DNA of 64,000 nt from Aminipila sp963524205 (GCA_963524205.1 CAURED010000018.1:1-64000); one strand, 5' to 3'; positions 15,926 through 24,510 are shown, counted from the first letter of the stretch. Notes: generated by a model not told the origin, from the sequence alone. Made by a program: numbers and translations.

Positions 15926-17101
15926 TTAATTCTTTTTTGAAAAATCTTCTTTCATACATTCAAACTTATTTTTATCTGTGAAAATCTTCAAAATCTGAAG
16001 TATTAATATTTTGGCCCCATTGATAATTCCGTCATAAGCCCAAGGTGACTTTACAGCCTTTGCAAATTCTCTTGTATGAATGGCCACTGTTGAATCTGCT
16101 ATTTGTAAAATGGGATGGAAAGTTGGACAGACCATACTTACATTTCCTGCATCTGATGATCCGAAAACTCTTTCTGTATCACCTATTCCAAGTCCCAATT
16201 CTTCATAGATTTCTGCAAGTACTGTCAGACCTGTATGATTTTCCTTTAAATTATCATAGGACTCTGCAGTAGGTGTCTTTTCAAAAGTAGTCTGAGTTGC
16301 TATAGCTGCCCCTTTGGCGCAATCATCTATTTTCTTCACTAATTCATTTAAATATTCTCTGCTCATAGACCTTATATAGAACTCTGCTGATGCAGTTTCT
16401 GGAACAATATTAGGTGCAAGACCGCCATCCCTTACCACACCATGAATCCTTACATCTGGTTTAACATGTTGTCTTAGCATATCTATGGCATGAAACATTA
16501 GCTGGACCCCATTCAGTGCATTATTTCCCTCCCAAGGAGCTGCCGATGCATGAGCGGCTTTGCCATGAAACTTATAGATAAATGAATCCAATGCTTGAAG
16601 CTTGGGGGCTAAAAGGTTTTCGCCAAACAAATGAACCATCACAGCCATATCATATTGATTAAATACACCGTTCTTTACCATGGTGCATTTTGCCCCCTCT
16701 GTTTCTTCAATAGGAGTGCCTATTATATCTATATCTGCATCTAATGCATCCTGCATTTCTTTAAGGCTTAATCCTGCGAGTATACTAATCGCTGCACTAG
16801 TGCAATGCCCACAAGCATGCCCTATGCCAGGTAATGCATCATATTCTGTCATAATTGCAATTTTACGGGAATGTTTCCCATCTCCATATTTAGCCTTAAA
16901 TGCCGTTTTATATCCTGAAAATGGAAACTCCACCTCATATCCCTGTTCTCTTAAGATTTGAACAATTTTACGTGAAGATTCAAATTCCTGTCCTGAAACT
17001 TCAGGATTATCTGCTAAATAATCATTTAACTCCTTACATAGCTCATTATAGGTTTCAATATTTAAATATGCTTCTTTTTTTAATTGTTCATAATTTTCCA
17101 T
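15926..17101 (-). CDS. M20-family amidohydrolase (AbgB/M20D-like)
   Basis: A 391-residue metallo-amidohydrolase. Metal and active-site motifs are MTEYDALPGIGHACGHCTSA near residue 85 and the EE pair in PIEETEGAKC near 125. A dimerisation insert includes HGKAAHASAAPWEG. This branch cleaves N-acyl or aminoacyl amides such as p-aminobenzoyl-glutamate, dipeptides or N-acyl amino acids. The frame opens five codons earlier, but the ATG at 17099-17101 has the AAGGGA ribosome site and is preferred. It is the third gene of an operon with a D-aminoacylase and a YfcC carrier, so it probably processes the same imported amides. Confidence 0.8.
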   Translation of the reverse strand: MENYEQLKKEAYLNIETYNELCKELNDYLADNPEVSGQEFESSRKIVQILREQGYEVEFPFSGYKTAFKAKYGDGKHSRKIAIMTEYDALPGIGHACGHCTSAAISILAGLSLKEMQDALDADIDIIGTPIEETEGAKCTMVKNGVFNQYDMAVMVHLFGENLLAPKLQALDSFIYKFHGKAAHASAAPWEGNNALNGVQLMFHAIDMLRQHVKPDVRIHGVVRDGGLAPNIVPETASAEFYIRSMSREYLNELVKKIDDCAKGAAIATQTTFEKTPTAESYDNLKENHTGLTVLAEIYEELGLGIGDTERVFGSSDAGNVSMVCPTFHPILQIADSTVAIHTREFAKAVKSPWAYDGIINGAKILILQILKIFTDKNKFECMKEDFSKKN

Positions 17102-17150
17102 ATTATTTCCCTTCATAAAACACTACATTTTAATTTTATTTTATAGATCC

Positions 17151-18557
17151 TTAGAAAGGTCCAAAGTGTATCATCTGTGCAATTATAACAAATATAGCAC
17201 CAGCTAAGTACCAAAGCATAATTGCTGGTAAAATCCATTTAGCCCACTTAGTCCAAGGAATTTTCGCAAGTGCAAGACCTGCCATAAAATATCCTGAAGT
17301 AGGGGTAAAGATATTTGATATACCATCACCAAGCTGGAATGCAAGCACAGCTGTTTGTCTTGTTACTCCTACTATATCTGATAAAGGCGCCATAATTGGA
17401 ATAGATACTGCTGCCTGGCCACTTCCTGAAGGAATGATAAAGTTTAATAAACATTGGAAAATATACATACCTACTGCAGTAACTGCCGACGGTAATGTCG
17501 AAAGCAAATTTGCAGAAGAATATAAAATAGTATGAATGATATTCCCATCTGTTAACACAACTAAGATACCTCTTGCAAAACCTACTATTAAAGCTCCCGC
17601 TGCCACTCCTGCCATACCTTTACCAAGTGATTCTGCAAAACCATTTAATCCTAACTTTCCTATTAATGCTACAATTATGGCCATACCTAAGAATAATGCA
17701 GAGATTTCGTTGAAATACCAGCCATATGTAATAACCCCATAAATTAGTAAGGCAATTGAAACAACAAATACTAAAAGTATTAATTTTTCTCTCCCGCCAA
17801 ATTCATGCAGATTATCAAGATCAAGATTATCTTCTCTCTGTCTGTCAATTTCATACATCGGACTAAGCTGAGGATCCTTCTTAATCTTACTTGCATAACG
17901 CATAACAAATGTTATAGCAATGGTAACCATTACAACAAACACAACAAGTCTAAACTGTAGTCCTGAAAAAAGAGGCAGCTCTGCTATACCCTGAGCAACG
18001 CCAATAGTAAATGGATTCATAAATGCACCTGCAAATCCAGCACCTGCTCCCATTAAAACCATTGCTGTGCCGGTAATAGAGTCAAATCCCAAAGCAATGC
18101 ATAAACTTACCATTATTGGTATAAATGGCAATGTTTCTTCTGCCATACCGATTACAGAACCTCCAAAAGCAAAAGCAGTCATTATAACTGGAATAAGCAG
18201 CGTCTCTTTTCCTGAAAAAATTCGAGTTAATCTACCTAATCCAGCTTCTATAGCTCCTGTGTCTTGCAATACTCCAAAACTGCCGCCTACGATAAATATA
18301 AAAAATATTATTCCTGCCGCTTCATTCATACCTCTAGGAATAGAGGTTAAGAATCCCATTACGTTTACTGGGGAATTTTCGGTACTATGGTAAGTTGATG
18401 GGTCAACGACTTCTCTACTAGTTCCATCCTCTGTCTGGATAGTCATCATATCGTAATTTCCAGCAGGGATTATGTAAGTTAATGCTGAACAAACTAAAAT
18501 AATGGCTATTAGTAATACATATACGTGGGGCACCTTCAATTTCTTCTTCTCTTCCAT
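17151..18557 (-). CDS. YfcC-family (DcuC/AbgT-like) membrane transporter
   Basis: A 468-residue polytopic protein with roughly 12 hydrophobic segments, a lysine-rich cytosolic N-terminus (MEEKKKLKVPHVYVLL), and the conserved segments PRGMNEAAGIIFFIFIVGG and IPSGSGQAAVSIPIMAPL typical of YfcC/C4-dicarboxylate carriers. Members carry dicarboxylates, basic amino acids or peptides. The flanking genes for N-acyl-amino acid hydrolysis suggest that it imports those compounds or exchanges the product. The ATG follows AAGGAGGAAG. The substrate is an inference from context. Confidence 0.8.
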   Translation of the reverse strand: MEEKKKLKVPHVYVLLIAIILVCSALTYIIPAGNYDMMTIQTEDGTSREVVDPSTYHSTENSPVNVMGFLTSIPRGMNEAAGIIFFIFIVGGSFGVLQDTGAIEAGLGRLTRIFSGKETLLIPVIMTAFAFGGSVIGMAEETLPFIPIMVSLCIALGFDSITGTAMVLMGAGAGFAGAFMNPFTIGVAQGIAELPLFSGLQFRLVVFVVMVTIAITFVMRYASKIKKDPQLSPMYEIDRQREDNLDLDNLHEFGGREKLILLVFVVSIALLIYGVITYGWYFNEISALFLGMAIIVALIGKLGLNGFAESLGKGMAGVAAGALIVGFARGILVVLTDGNIIHTILYSSANLLSTLPSAVTAVGMYIFQCLLNFIIPSGSGQAAVSIPIMAPLSDIVGVTRQTAVLAFQLGDGISNIFTPTSGYFMAGLALAKIPWTKWAKWILPAIMLWYLAGAIFVIIAQMIHFGPF

Positions 18558-18624
18558 TTTTACTTCCTCCTTAATAAACTGATAATATATAATTTCCTTT
18601 ATGACTTTTTTAAGTCACAGGCCA

Positions 18625-19980
18625 TTATTTATATGAAACGAATCTTCCTGCTTGATTAGTTATAATATTATTGTGATCTACCGCGATTATGCCGTTTACT
18701 ATTACATAATCTAAACCCACAGGGGGTATATTTAAATCTGAGAAATCTGCTCCATCTTTTATTATTTCTGGATTAAATATAGTAATGTCTGCATCACACC
18801 CTTTAAAAATCTGCCCCTTTGTACTAAGATCTAACCGCTTAGCTGGTTCAAGGGTGATCTTTCTTAGAGCATCCAGCAATGATATTACTTTATCTTCTCT
18901 AACATATTTACCTAGTACTCTTGGGAAAGTACCGGCTGCTCTAGGATGCCCATTACCATTATTAATGATGCCGTCACTAGCTATCATTCCGTATGGATTT
19001 GCAATTGCTTCTGCAATTTCATCTTCATTCATGACAAATGCTACTACTAACATCTCTGGATTTTCTTTTCTAATTTTTTCAAATAAATTTTTATCACAGA
19101 ACTTGTTTTTAAACGGTCCATTGGTTATGAGAATACTATCATATGATTTCCCCCAAGTTTCAAAACATCCATCATCGAATACAGTGGAGCCAATTTCTGT
19201 TGAAAATGCACTATATGGATAAGTATCATAATTAATTTTAGGATTTTTTTCAATCTCCTGATTTATCAAATCAAGCGCATCTTTCATTTGGCCCATGGCC
19301 GAACAACTGCTTAAATGAGAAATCTGCAATTTCATTTGTGATTTATCAGCAATACTGATCATTTCTTTTATCGCATGAATAGCCTTAGTAGAATCTGCTC
19401 TGTAATGAACTGAAACAAATAAATTTTTATCATTAAAGTTTCCTAGAATGTTCATTATTTCATTCACGTCCATACCAGGGTCATATTCAATCCCAAAAGA
19501 AAATCCATAGGCGCCTTCATCAAGTTCTTGTTTTATAATCTCCAGAAGTTTTTTTTGCTGTTCTTTATCTGCTTTTGTATATGTATTCACTCCAATTTTA
19601 TTTCTAAATGAATTGTATCCTACTAACATAAGATAGTTTACTGGTGATCCTCCAATTTTGCTTATTGTGTTTTTTAACAATTTTAGATTCTGATGCTGGA
19701 CACCGCAATTTCCACCAAGACATGTAGTAACTCCCATTTTTAGCATCATTTCAGCAATAACAAACTTCTCACCTTCATTGATAAAGTCCTCTTCATGCAT
19801 GTGAATGTCAATAAATCCTGGTGACACAATTCGTCCTTTGGCATCAATTATTTTTTTTGCAGGGCTTGTAATATGTCCAATTTCAACAACTTTCCCATCT
19901 TTTATGCCTATATCATTTTGAACCATTTGTTCCTTTTTATAGTCAGGGTGGATTCCTCCAGAAATAAGTATGTCTAACAT
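18625..19980 (-). CDS. D-aminoacylase / N-acyl-D-amino-acid deacylase family amidohydrolase
   Basis: An amidohydrolase-superfamily protein of about 451 residues. It has the HxH metal motif SPGFIDIHMHEED near residue 60, the GGNCG segment near 92 that is typical of D-aminoacylases, later metal histidines (SVHYRAD, LQISHLSS), and a C-terminal barrel-flanking domain with DADITIFNPE. These enzymes release free D-amino acids from N-acyl-D-amino acids; dihydroorotase-like relatives are possible. The start at 19978-19980 (MLDILISGG) follows AGTAGGA; the frame opens six codons earlier at a TTG without a site. It is the first gene of the operon controlled by the promoter at 20086-20114. The HMHEED variant differs from the common HTHDD, so specificity may be unusual. 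Confidence 0.75.
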   Translation of the reverse strand: MLDILISGGIHPDYKKEQMVQNDIGIKDGKVVEIGHITSPAKKIIDAKGRIVSPGFIDIHMHEEDFINEGEKFVIAEMMLKMGVTTCLGGNCGVQHQNLKLLKNTISKIGGSPVNYLMLVGYNSFRNKIGVNTYTKADKEQQKKLLEIIKQELDEGAYGFSFGIEYDPGMDVNEIMNILGNFNDKNLFVSVHYRADSTKAIHAIKEMISIADKSQMKLQISHLSSCSAMGQMKDALDLINQEIEKNPKINYDTYPYSAFSTEIGSTVFDDGCFETWGKSYDSILITNGPFKNKFCDKNLFEKIRKENPEMLVVAFVMNEDEIAEAIANPYGMIASDGIINNGNGHPRAAGTFPRVLGKYVREDKVISLLDALRKITLEPAKRLDLSTKGQIFKGCDADITIFNPEIIKDGADFSDLNIPPVGLDYVIVNGIIAVDHNNIITNQAGRFVSYK

Positions 19981-20033
19981 AATTTTTCCTACTTTCAAGT
20001 TAATTTACATTTGATAAGACCTTGCAGTTTTTC

Positions 20034-20069
20034 AGTCCATATTGTGGACCTTATTTTGCTATATGGACT
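20034..20069. promoter_or_regulatory. Candidate IclR-family operator
   Basis: GTCCATATTGTGGAC (20035-20049) is a 15-bp dyad of the size IclR proteins bind. A larger dyad pairs AGTCCATAT (20034-20042) with ATATGGACT (20061-20069). The site starts about 10 nt downstream of the predicted transcription start of the D-aminoacylase operon, a classic repressor position. The iclR gene lies 155 bp away. Confidence 0.55.
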
Positions 20070-20085
20070 CATGAAACTTTACAAC

Positions 20086-20114
20086 AGTATAACACCAGTT
20101 TTTGTTACGGTCAA
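20086..20114 (-). promoter_or_regulatory. Sigma-A promoter of the D-aminoacylase operon
   Basis: TTGACC (20109-20114), a 17-nt spacer, then TATACT (20086-20091) with an upstream TG extension. Both hexamers match 5 of 6 positions. The predicted start is near 20079, giving a leader of about 100 nt that contains the IclR-type dyads. Confidence 0.75.
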
Positions 20115-20151
20115 CAATTTTTAGAAAATTCCGAAGTAAAGTTTTAATTAA

Positions 20152-20193
20152 TAAAAAAAAACTGTAGTTTAGCTGTTTTGCTAAACTACAGTT
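20152..20193 (-). terminator. Terminator of iclR
   Basis: A 14-bp perfect stem, AACTGTAGTTTAGC with GCTAAACTACAGTT, and a six-base loop, followed on the minus strand by a T run. It isolates iclR from the D-aminoacylase operon. Confidence 0.9.
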
Positions 20194-20224
20194 CTTATAA
20201 TTATATAGTCATTGTGTATATTTA

Positions 20225-20992
20225 TTACAATAAAATCCTTTTTAATTCATACACTCCCTTAAAAATTTCATCTAAGTAATGTTTCTTTTCATTATGAAAT
20301 TTTAAAGACTTAATAGCACCCAAAGCTATGCATCCTGCAAGGCTCCCATCCTGCTTAAAAACTGGAACACCTAATCCCACTGTTCCATCTAAATACTCAT
20401 CTTCACTTTCTCCATATCCGCGTTCTTTTATTGCTCTATACTCTTCTAACAATTTCTGATGATCCATAATAGCTCCTGGAGATACATATCTTAACACTAA
20501 TTTAGGAACAATTTCACTCAGTTCTTCATCTGTATGTGAAAAAGCCATAAGCACCTTACCATAACATCCACTATTAATTGGATAAATTGCCCCTGCTATA
20601 TATCTTATCCGTGAGTCCTGCATTTGAGATTCGTACATACTAACAACATCTGTGCCTTCCAGCACTGCATATCCGACTTGTTCCCCCGTAGCACTGGCTA
20701 TACGTTCAATGACCCTTCGTATTTCCATATATATATCCATATTATTGGCATACACCATCCCCATCTGGTATGCTCTGTACCCTATGGTATATTTCCCTTC
20801 ATAATTACGTCTCACATAATTTTCTTCCTCAAGAGTATTTAATATTCGGTGTACTGTTGGTTTGCTAAACCCCAACTTGTCACTTAATTCCTTTGCAGAA
20901 TACATATATGGTTTATCTGTAAATGCATTCAGTATATGTAAAGTCTTTTCAATAGCACCAAGTTTACTTGATGCTTCATCCTCATTATACAT
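20225..20992 (-). CDS. IclR-family transcriptional regulator
   Basis: A 255-residue regulator. A winged helix-turn-helix spans residues about 12-75 (SAKELSDKLGFSKPTVHRIL), and an effector-binding GAF-like domain follows, with AGAIYPINSGCYGKVLMAF and the family-typical ERGYGESEDEYLDGTVGLGVPVF. IclR proteins usually control a neighbouring catabolic operon. The paired dyads at 20034-20069 in front of the D-aminoacylase operon make that its likely target. The gene is monocistronic, with its own terminator. The ATG is preceded by GGAAGGAATAGGG. Confidence 0.9.
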   Translation of the reverse strand: MYNEDEASSKLGAIEKTLHILNAFTDKPYMYSAKELSDKLGFSKPTVHRILNTLEEENYVRRNYEGKYTIGYRAYQMGMVYANNMDIYMEIRRVIERIASATGEQVGYAVLEGTDVVSMYESQMQDSRIRYIAGAIYPINSGCYGKVLMAFSHTDEELSEIVPKLVLRYVSPGAIMDHQKLLEEYRAIKERGYGESEDEYLDGTVGLGVPVFKQDGSLAGCIALGAIKSLKFHNEKKHYLDEIFKGVYELKRILL

Positions 20993-21033
20993 AATCCCTA
21001 TTCCTTCCCAGTTAAATTTTGTATATTATTCAT

Positions 21034-21042
21034 AGTATATCA
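21034..21042 (-). promoter_or_regulatory. Extended -10 promoter of iclR
   Basis: TGATATACT on the minus strand, an extended -10 with 5 of 6 matches, 42 nt upstream of the iclR start. The -35 overlaps the T-rich tail of the upstream terminator and is poor. Confidence 0.4.
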
Positions 21043-21051
21043 AAAAAGGGT

Positions 21052-21082
21052 AAAAAAACAAACCCACTAAGAGAGTTTGTTT
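21052..21082 (-). terminator. Terminator of the encapsulin operon
   Basis: AAACAAAC and GTTTGTTT form a stem with an interior CTC/GGG region, followed by seven T on the minus strand. It is about 33 nt after the cysteine desulfurase stop. Confidence 0.7.
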
Positions 21083-21114
21083 AAAATTACGCCATATTAA
21101 ATTTAGATACAAGA

Positions 21115-22572
21115 TTATTGCAGTCCCATTAAAACTTCTACCATTTTATCAATTTCAGCTTTGGTGTTATACATCCCAAGTGATGGACGGACTGTGCCTT
21201 CTAACCCCAGCCCCCTTAAAACAGGTTGTGCGCAGTGATGACCTGCACGGACAGCAATACCCTCTGCATTAAGTGCCTGCCCAATTTGCTCATTGTCTAC
21301 TCCTTGTATCACAAAAGATAAAATACTTGTCTTTTCCTTTGCGTTTCCAATCAATTTTAATCCAGGAACTTTCTTCATTACTTCTGTTCCATAAGCTAAT
21401 AACGAATGTTCATACGAGCGGATAGTGTCCATACCAATTTGTGTTATATAATCAATAGCCATACCTAGACCTACTGCATCTGCTATATTTCCTGTTCCGG
21501 CCTCAAACCGATGGGGTGCAGATTGATATTGTGTTTTTTCGAAAGTGACATCTCGAATCATGTTTCCTCCGCCATGGTAGGGTATCATTCCATTTAAGAT
21601 ATCCAGCTTGCCATACAATACCCCAATTCCAGTTGGACCGTATAACTTATGCCCCGAAAATACGTAGAAATCAGCATCAAGTTCTTGAACATCCACCTTC
21701 AAATGAGATACTGCCTGAGCTCCGTCTACTATCACTTTGGCTCCAAATTGGTGAGCCGTTCTAATCATCTCCTTAACAGGGACAATCGTACCGAGTGCAT
21801 TGGATACATGGGCTAGCGATACAATTTTAGTTTTTGGTCCAAGTAGCTGCCTATATTTTTCCAAATCAACCTGCCCATTCTCGTCAATAGGAATCACACG
21901 CAAGTGAGCACCTTTTTCTGAGCATAATATCTGCCAAGGAACTATATTTGCGTGATGTTCAAGGCAGGAGATCAGCACTTCATCATCTTCGTTTATATTT
22001 GATTTTCCGTATGTCTGTGCTATGAGGTTAATTGCTTCAGTTGCTCCTCTGACGAATACAACTTCAGAGATGGAAGAAGCATTCAGAAAACCCCGTATTT
22101 TTTCCCGTGATTCTTCATACGCGTCAGTAGCACGTGCTGCCATCGCATGCGCGCCCCTATGAACGTTAGAATTTTCGTGTTCATAAAAATAAGCAAGTCT
22201 GTCAATAACACACTTAGGTTTTTGGGTCGTTGCGGCATTATCCAGCCAAATTAGTTCTTTTCCTCCAACTTTTTCTGATAAAATCGGGAATTCAGACCGA
22301 ATCAACTCTATATCATACGAGGTTTTCTGAAGATCCGGTAAAGACCATCCTTCTGGCAATAAGTTTAATTGCGATAAAACTTCAGAAAAAACCTTCTCAT
22401 TATCTTCATATATTGATATAGAATTATCAGCACTTGTTTTAAATGCTGGAAAAAATTCATTAGCAAGTTGCTCAATCCTTTTTATAGGGATGATATCATT
22501 TGCATTCAGGCTTTTTAGATAATTATCAATCTGTGTTTCATTAATAAGCCATTCCGTATTACTTATTTTCAT
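21115..22572 (-). CDS. Encapsulin-associated cysteine desulfurase (SufS-like) with N-terminal cargo extension
   Basis: A 485-residue class V aminotransferase-fold enzyme that takes sulfur from cysteine as a persulfide. The SufS-like catalytic domain starts near residue 86 (IRSEFPILSEKVGG). It has the PLP lysine in FSGHKLYGPTG and the catalytic cysteine in RAGHHCAQPVLR. Ordinary SufS proteins lack the 85-residue N-terminal extension seen here. Cysteine desulfurases carried inside Family 2A encapsulins have such an extension for loading, and the segment QLANEFF (residues 35-41) is a candidate loading motif. The gene overlaps the shell gene by 14 nt, so cargo and shell are translationally coupled. 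No SufBCD or IscU scaffold gene is nearby, which argues against a general Fe-S role. Confidence 0.9.
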   Translation of the reverse strand: MKISNTEWLINETQIDNYLKSLNANDIIPIKRIEQLANEFFPAFKTSADNSISIYEDNEKVFSEVLSQLNLLPEGWSLPDLQKTSYDIELIRSEFPILSEKVGGKELIWLDNAATTQKPKCVIDRLAYFYEHENSNVHRGAHAMAARATDAYEESREKIRGFLNASSISEVVFVRGATEAINLIAQTYGKSNINEDDEVLISCLEHHANIVPWQILCSEKGAHLRVIPIDENGQVDLEKYRQLLGPKTKIVSLAHVSNALGTIVPVKEMIRTAHQFGAKVIVDGAQAVSHLKVDVQELDADFYVFSGHKLYGPTGIGVLYGKLDILNGMIPYHGGGNMIRDVTFEKTQYQSAPHRFEAGTGNIADAVGLGMAIDYITQIGMDTIRSYEHSLLAYGTEVMKKVPGLKLIGNAKEKTSILSFVIQGVDNEQIGQALNAEGIAVRAGHHCAQPVLRGLGLEGTVRPSLGMYNTKAEIDKMVEVLMGLQ

Positions 22573-23503
22573 AATAATTCCCGATTTCTACATCTTCCAA
22601 AACAGCTAGGGCATCATCCGCCAGTACCGCGGTTGAACAGTAAAGGGATAACAGATAAATTCCAATTCCTCTGTTATCAATTCCCATAAACCGTACCGAA
22701 AGTCCTTTAGACTGCTCACCCTGAAGGCCTGTCTGATATAAACCAATAACTCCCTGCTTCTTTTCACCAGTTCGAACAAGGAGAATATTGGTTTTACCCG
22801 TATTCTGATTAGGATTTTTTTTATCATCAATAAACAGCTTATCTGTGGGTATAATAGGAATCCCACGCCAGGTTAAAAAATAAGAATCTAATAAATTCAC
22901 AGTGGCAGGGGGAACTCCGCATTTTGTACATTCTCTTCCAAATGCAGCAATTGCTTTTGGATGTGCAAGGAAAAACGATGGTTCTTTCCACACTTTTGAA
23001 ATTAATTCATCTAAATCGTCTGGTGTAGGAAATCCATTACGAGTTTTAAGGCGTTGAGAATCTGCCACATTATATAGCAATCCGTATTCCTTATTGTTGA
23101 TAAATTCACTCTCCTGCCTTTCCTGAATACTCTCCGTTGCTAACCTGATTTGTTCGTGAACCTGATCGTAGGGACTATTATATATATCTGACACCCTGGT
23201 ATTGATATTAATGATTGTTGAAATTGAATTTAAAATGTATTCCCTTGGTTTAGTAACATAATCTACAAATCCTTCCGGAATATCTTCATTTCCTGTTCGG
23301 TTACATAGCATGTCCAATGGTGTATTTCCTTCTGCAACCTTATTCAGCCTGAATACACCTGTTTTTAATGCCTTAAATTCCATCAGTCTGCAAAGCCATC
23401 GCGGAGTTATGGATTCAAATTGCGGTGGAGTTTTAACTGCATCCGTAAGTTGATAAGCCGCTTTTGCAGATAGAGCATTTAAATTTGTTATTGACTCTGA
23501 CAT
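22559..23503 (-). CDS. Family 2A encapsulin shell protein (SrpI / MMPI-like)
   Basis: A 314-residue HK97-fold capsid-like protein. Segments I recall as strongly conserved in Synechococcus SrpI and mycobacterial major membrane protein I are present in order: ITPRWLCRLMEF, VDYVTKPREYILNSIST, TRVSDIYNSPYDQ, PTPDDLDELISKVWKEPSFF followed by LAHPKAIAAFGREC, TWRGIPIIPTDK, GLQGEQSKGLSVRFMGI and DDALAVLEDVEIGN at the C-terminus. Length equals the family norm. Such proteins self-assemble into closed icosahedral shells. The cargo gene follows with a 14-nt overlap. I see no cyclic-nucleotide-binding domain, which separates it from Family 2B. The ATG follows AAGGAGAG. No strong promoter is evident in the 95 nt upstream. 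Confidence 0.93.
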   Translation of the reverse strand: MSESITNLNALSAKAAYQLTDAVKTPPQFESITPRWLCRLMEFKALKTGVFRLNKVAEGNTPLDMLCNRTGNEDIPEGFVDYVTKPREYILNSISTIININTRVSDIYNSPYDQVHEQIRLATESIQERQESEFINNKEYGLLYNVADSQRLKTRNGFPTPDDLDELISKVWKEPSFFLAHPKAIAAFGRECTKCGVPPATVNLLDSYFLTWRGIPIIPTDKLFIDDKKNPNQNTGKTNILLVRTGEKKQGVIGLYQTGLQGEQSKGLSVRFMGIDNRGIGIYLLSLYCSTAVLADDALAVLEDVEIGNYYENK

Positions 23504-23598
23504 AATTACTCTCCTTGAATTATCTTATTTCATGTATAGTATTTCTAATAATCCAGAAAATACCCATAATATTACACCCTATTTGTAAAAGATTGTAA

Positions 23599-23636
23599 TA
23601 AAAAAAGTAGCAAGTTTCTTTTTGAAAACTTACTAC
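23599..23636 (-). terminator. Terminator after tRNA-Gly
   Basis: Arms GTAGTAAGTTT and AAACTTGCTAC (minus strand, one mismatch) are followed by seven T. It starts 7 nt beyond the tRNA 3' end. Confidence 0.85.
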
Positions 23637-23642
23637 CTATCT

Positions 23643-23717
23643 TGGAGCGGAAGACGAGATTCGAACTCGCGACCCTCGCCTTGGCAAGGCGATGCTCTAC
23701 CCCTGAGCCACTTCCGC
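23643..23717 (-). tRNA. tRNA-Gly(GCC)
   Basis: A 75-nt cloverleaf. The acceptor stem pairs GCGGAAG with CTTCCGC, the D arm has GCTCAGGGGTAGAGC, the anticodon loop is TTGCCAA with anticodon GCC, the T arm contains GTTCGAATC, and the CCA end is encoded. It is flanked by a promoter and a terminator, so it is a single transcription unit. Confidence 0.97.
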
Positions 23718-23743
23718 ATATTAAATTATCCTGTAACATAAAT

Positions 23744-23772
23744 ATTTTATCAAAATAAGTTTAAAATTACAA
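23744..23772 (-). promoter_or_regulatory. Sigma-A promoter of tRNA-Gly
   Basis: TTGTAA (23767-23772), a 17-nt spacer, then TAAAAT (23744-23749) with a TGA extension upstream of the -10. The predicted start is about 20 nt before the mature tRNA. Confidence 0.7.
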
Positions 23773-23870
23773 GTAAAATGTTCCTTAATATGCGAATCCT
23801 ATTTTCAGCTTGTACAATTGTATCACAGGGATTAAAAGAAAATTTTAAATCCCTTAAATTTATTATAATG

Positions 23871-24449
23871 TCATAGCTGATTATTATAAGTCAAATAATC
23901 AAGCACTCCTTTTGAATAATAATCTCCCATTTTTGAAGTAAGCTTTAAAATACTATCATATATTACTATATTTTTTGTGTATTGTTTTTTTAATAAAGTT
24001 GTTGATTCTTCGATTGTCATTTGAATAAATTGATATAATAAACTTTTCCATTCACTTTCTGACCAAAACGGATTAATTTGTGCTGCAAAAGCAGCTCTCC
24101 GATCTGCATTTTCATACAGCTGCTTTGTATATTCATTTACTGCGTTAACGTCACCATTTATTTGTGCCTCAACTAAGGATTTTAAAATACTGACAAATTC
24201 GGATGTAAGATTATTATATCGTTCAGAATTTTGTTCACCAAATACTAATCTAATAATATTGCTATTTTCTAAAAAAACCGCTTTTATTTTTTTCTCTGCT
24301 TCTGCCTGAATACCATAGCCCGCATATACACTTACTAAATACTCCCTAATCCAATTAGCCAAATTTCTCCAAAGTATCCTTGATTCAAATACCAACTCCG
24401 TTTGGTTCAATGGAATATTAGTACCTTGTAGCCGCTTAACCGATTTCAT
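23871..24449 (-). CDS. Hypothetical all-helical protein
   Basis: A 192-residue soluble protein with no signal peptide or membrane segment, predicted to be mainly helical. The pattern ENADRRAAFAAQINPFWSES, followed by EWKSLL and a TIEE segment, and the earlier ESRILWRNLANWIREYLVS, recall a widespread uncharacterised Firmicutes family with conserved NAD..A.F....NP.W features. I know of no established function. The two halves look similar in layout (W/R-rich helix, spacer, long helix), which could reflect an old duplication. The start follows AAAGGAGGTCG. It stands alone between plsC and the tRNA. Confidence 0.6.
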   Translation of the reverse strand: MKSVKRLQGTNIPLNQTELVFESRILWRNLANWIREYLVSVYAGYGIQAEAEKKIKAVFLENSNIIRLVFGEQNSERYNNLTSEFVSILKSLVEAQINGDVNAVNEYTKQLYENADRRAAFAAQINPFWSESEWKSLLYQFIQMTIEESTTLLKKQYTKNIVIYDSILKLTSKMGDYYSKGVLDYLTYNNQL

Positions 24450-24510
24450 TCAACGACCTCCTTTTTAATACAATATATTATTATTGATGCTTCTTTGTTC
24501 TTTGACAATC

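Noticed and set aside
22606..22866. A short minus-strand frame inside the encapsulin shell gene
   Set aside because: Out of frame with a protein having family-wide conserved blocks; no start signal.
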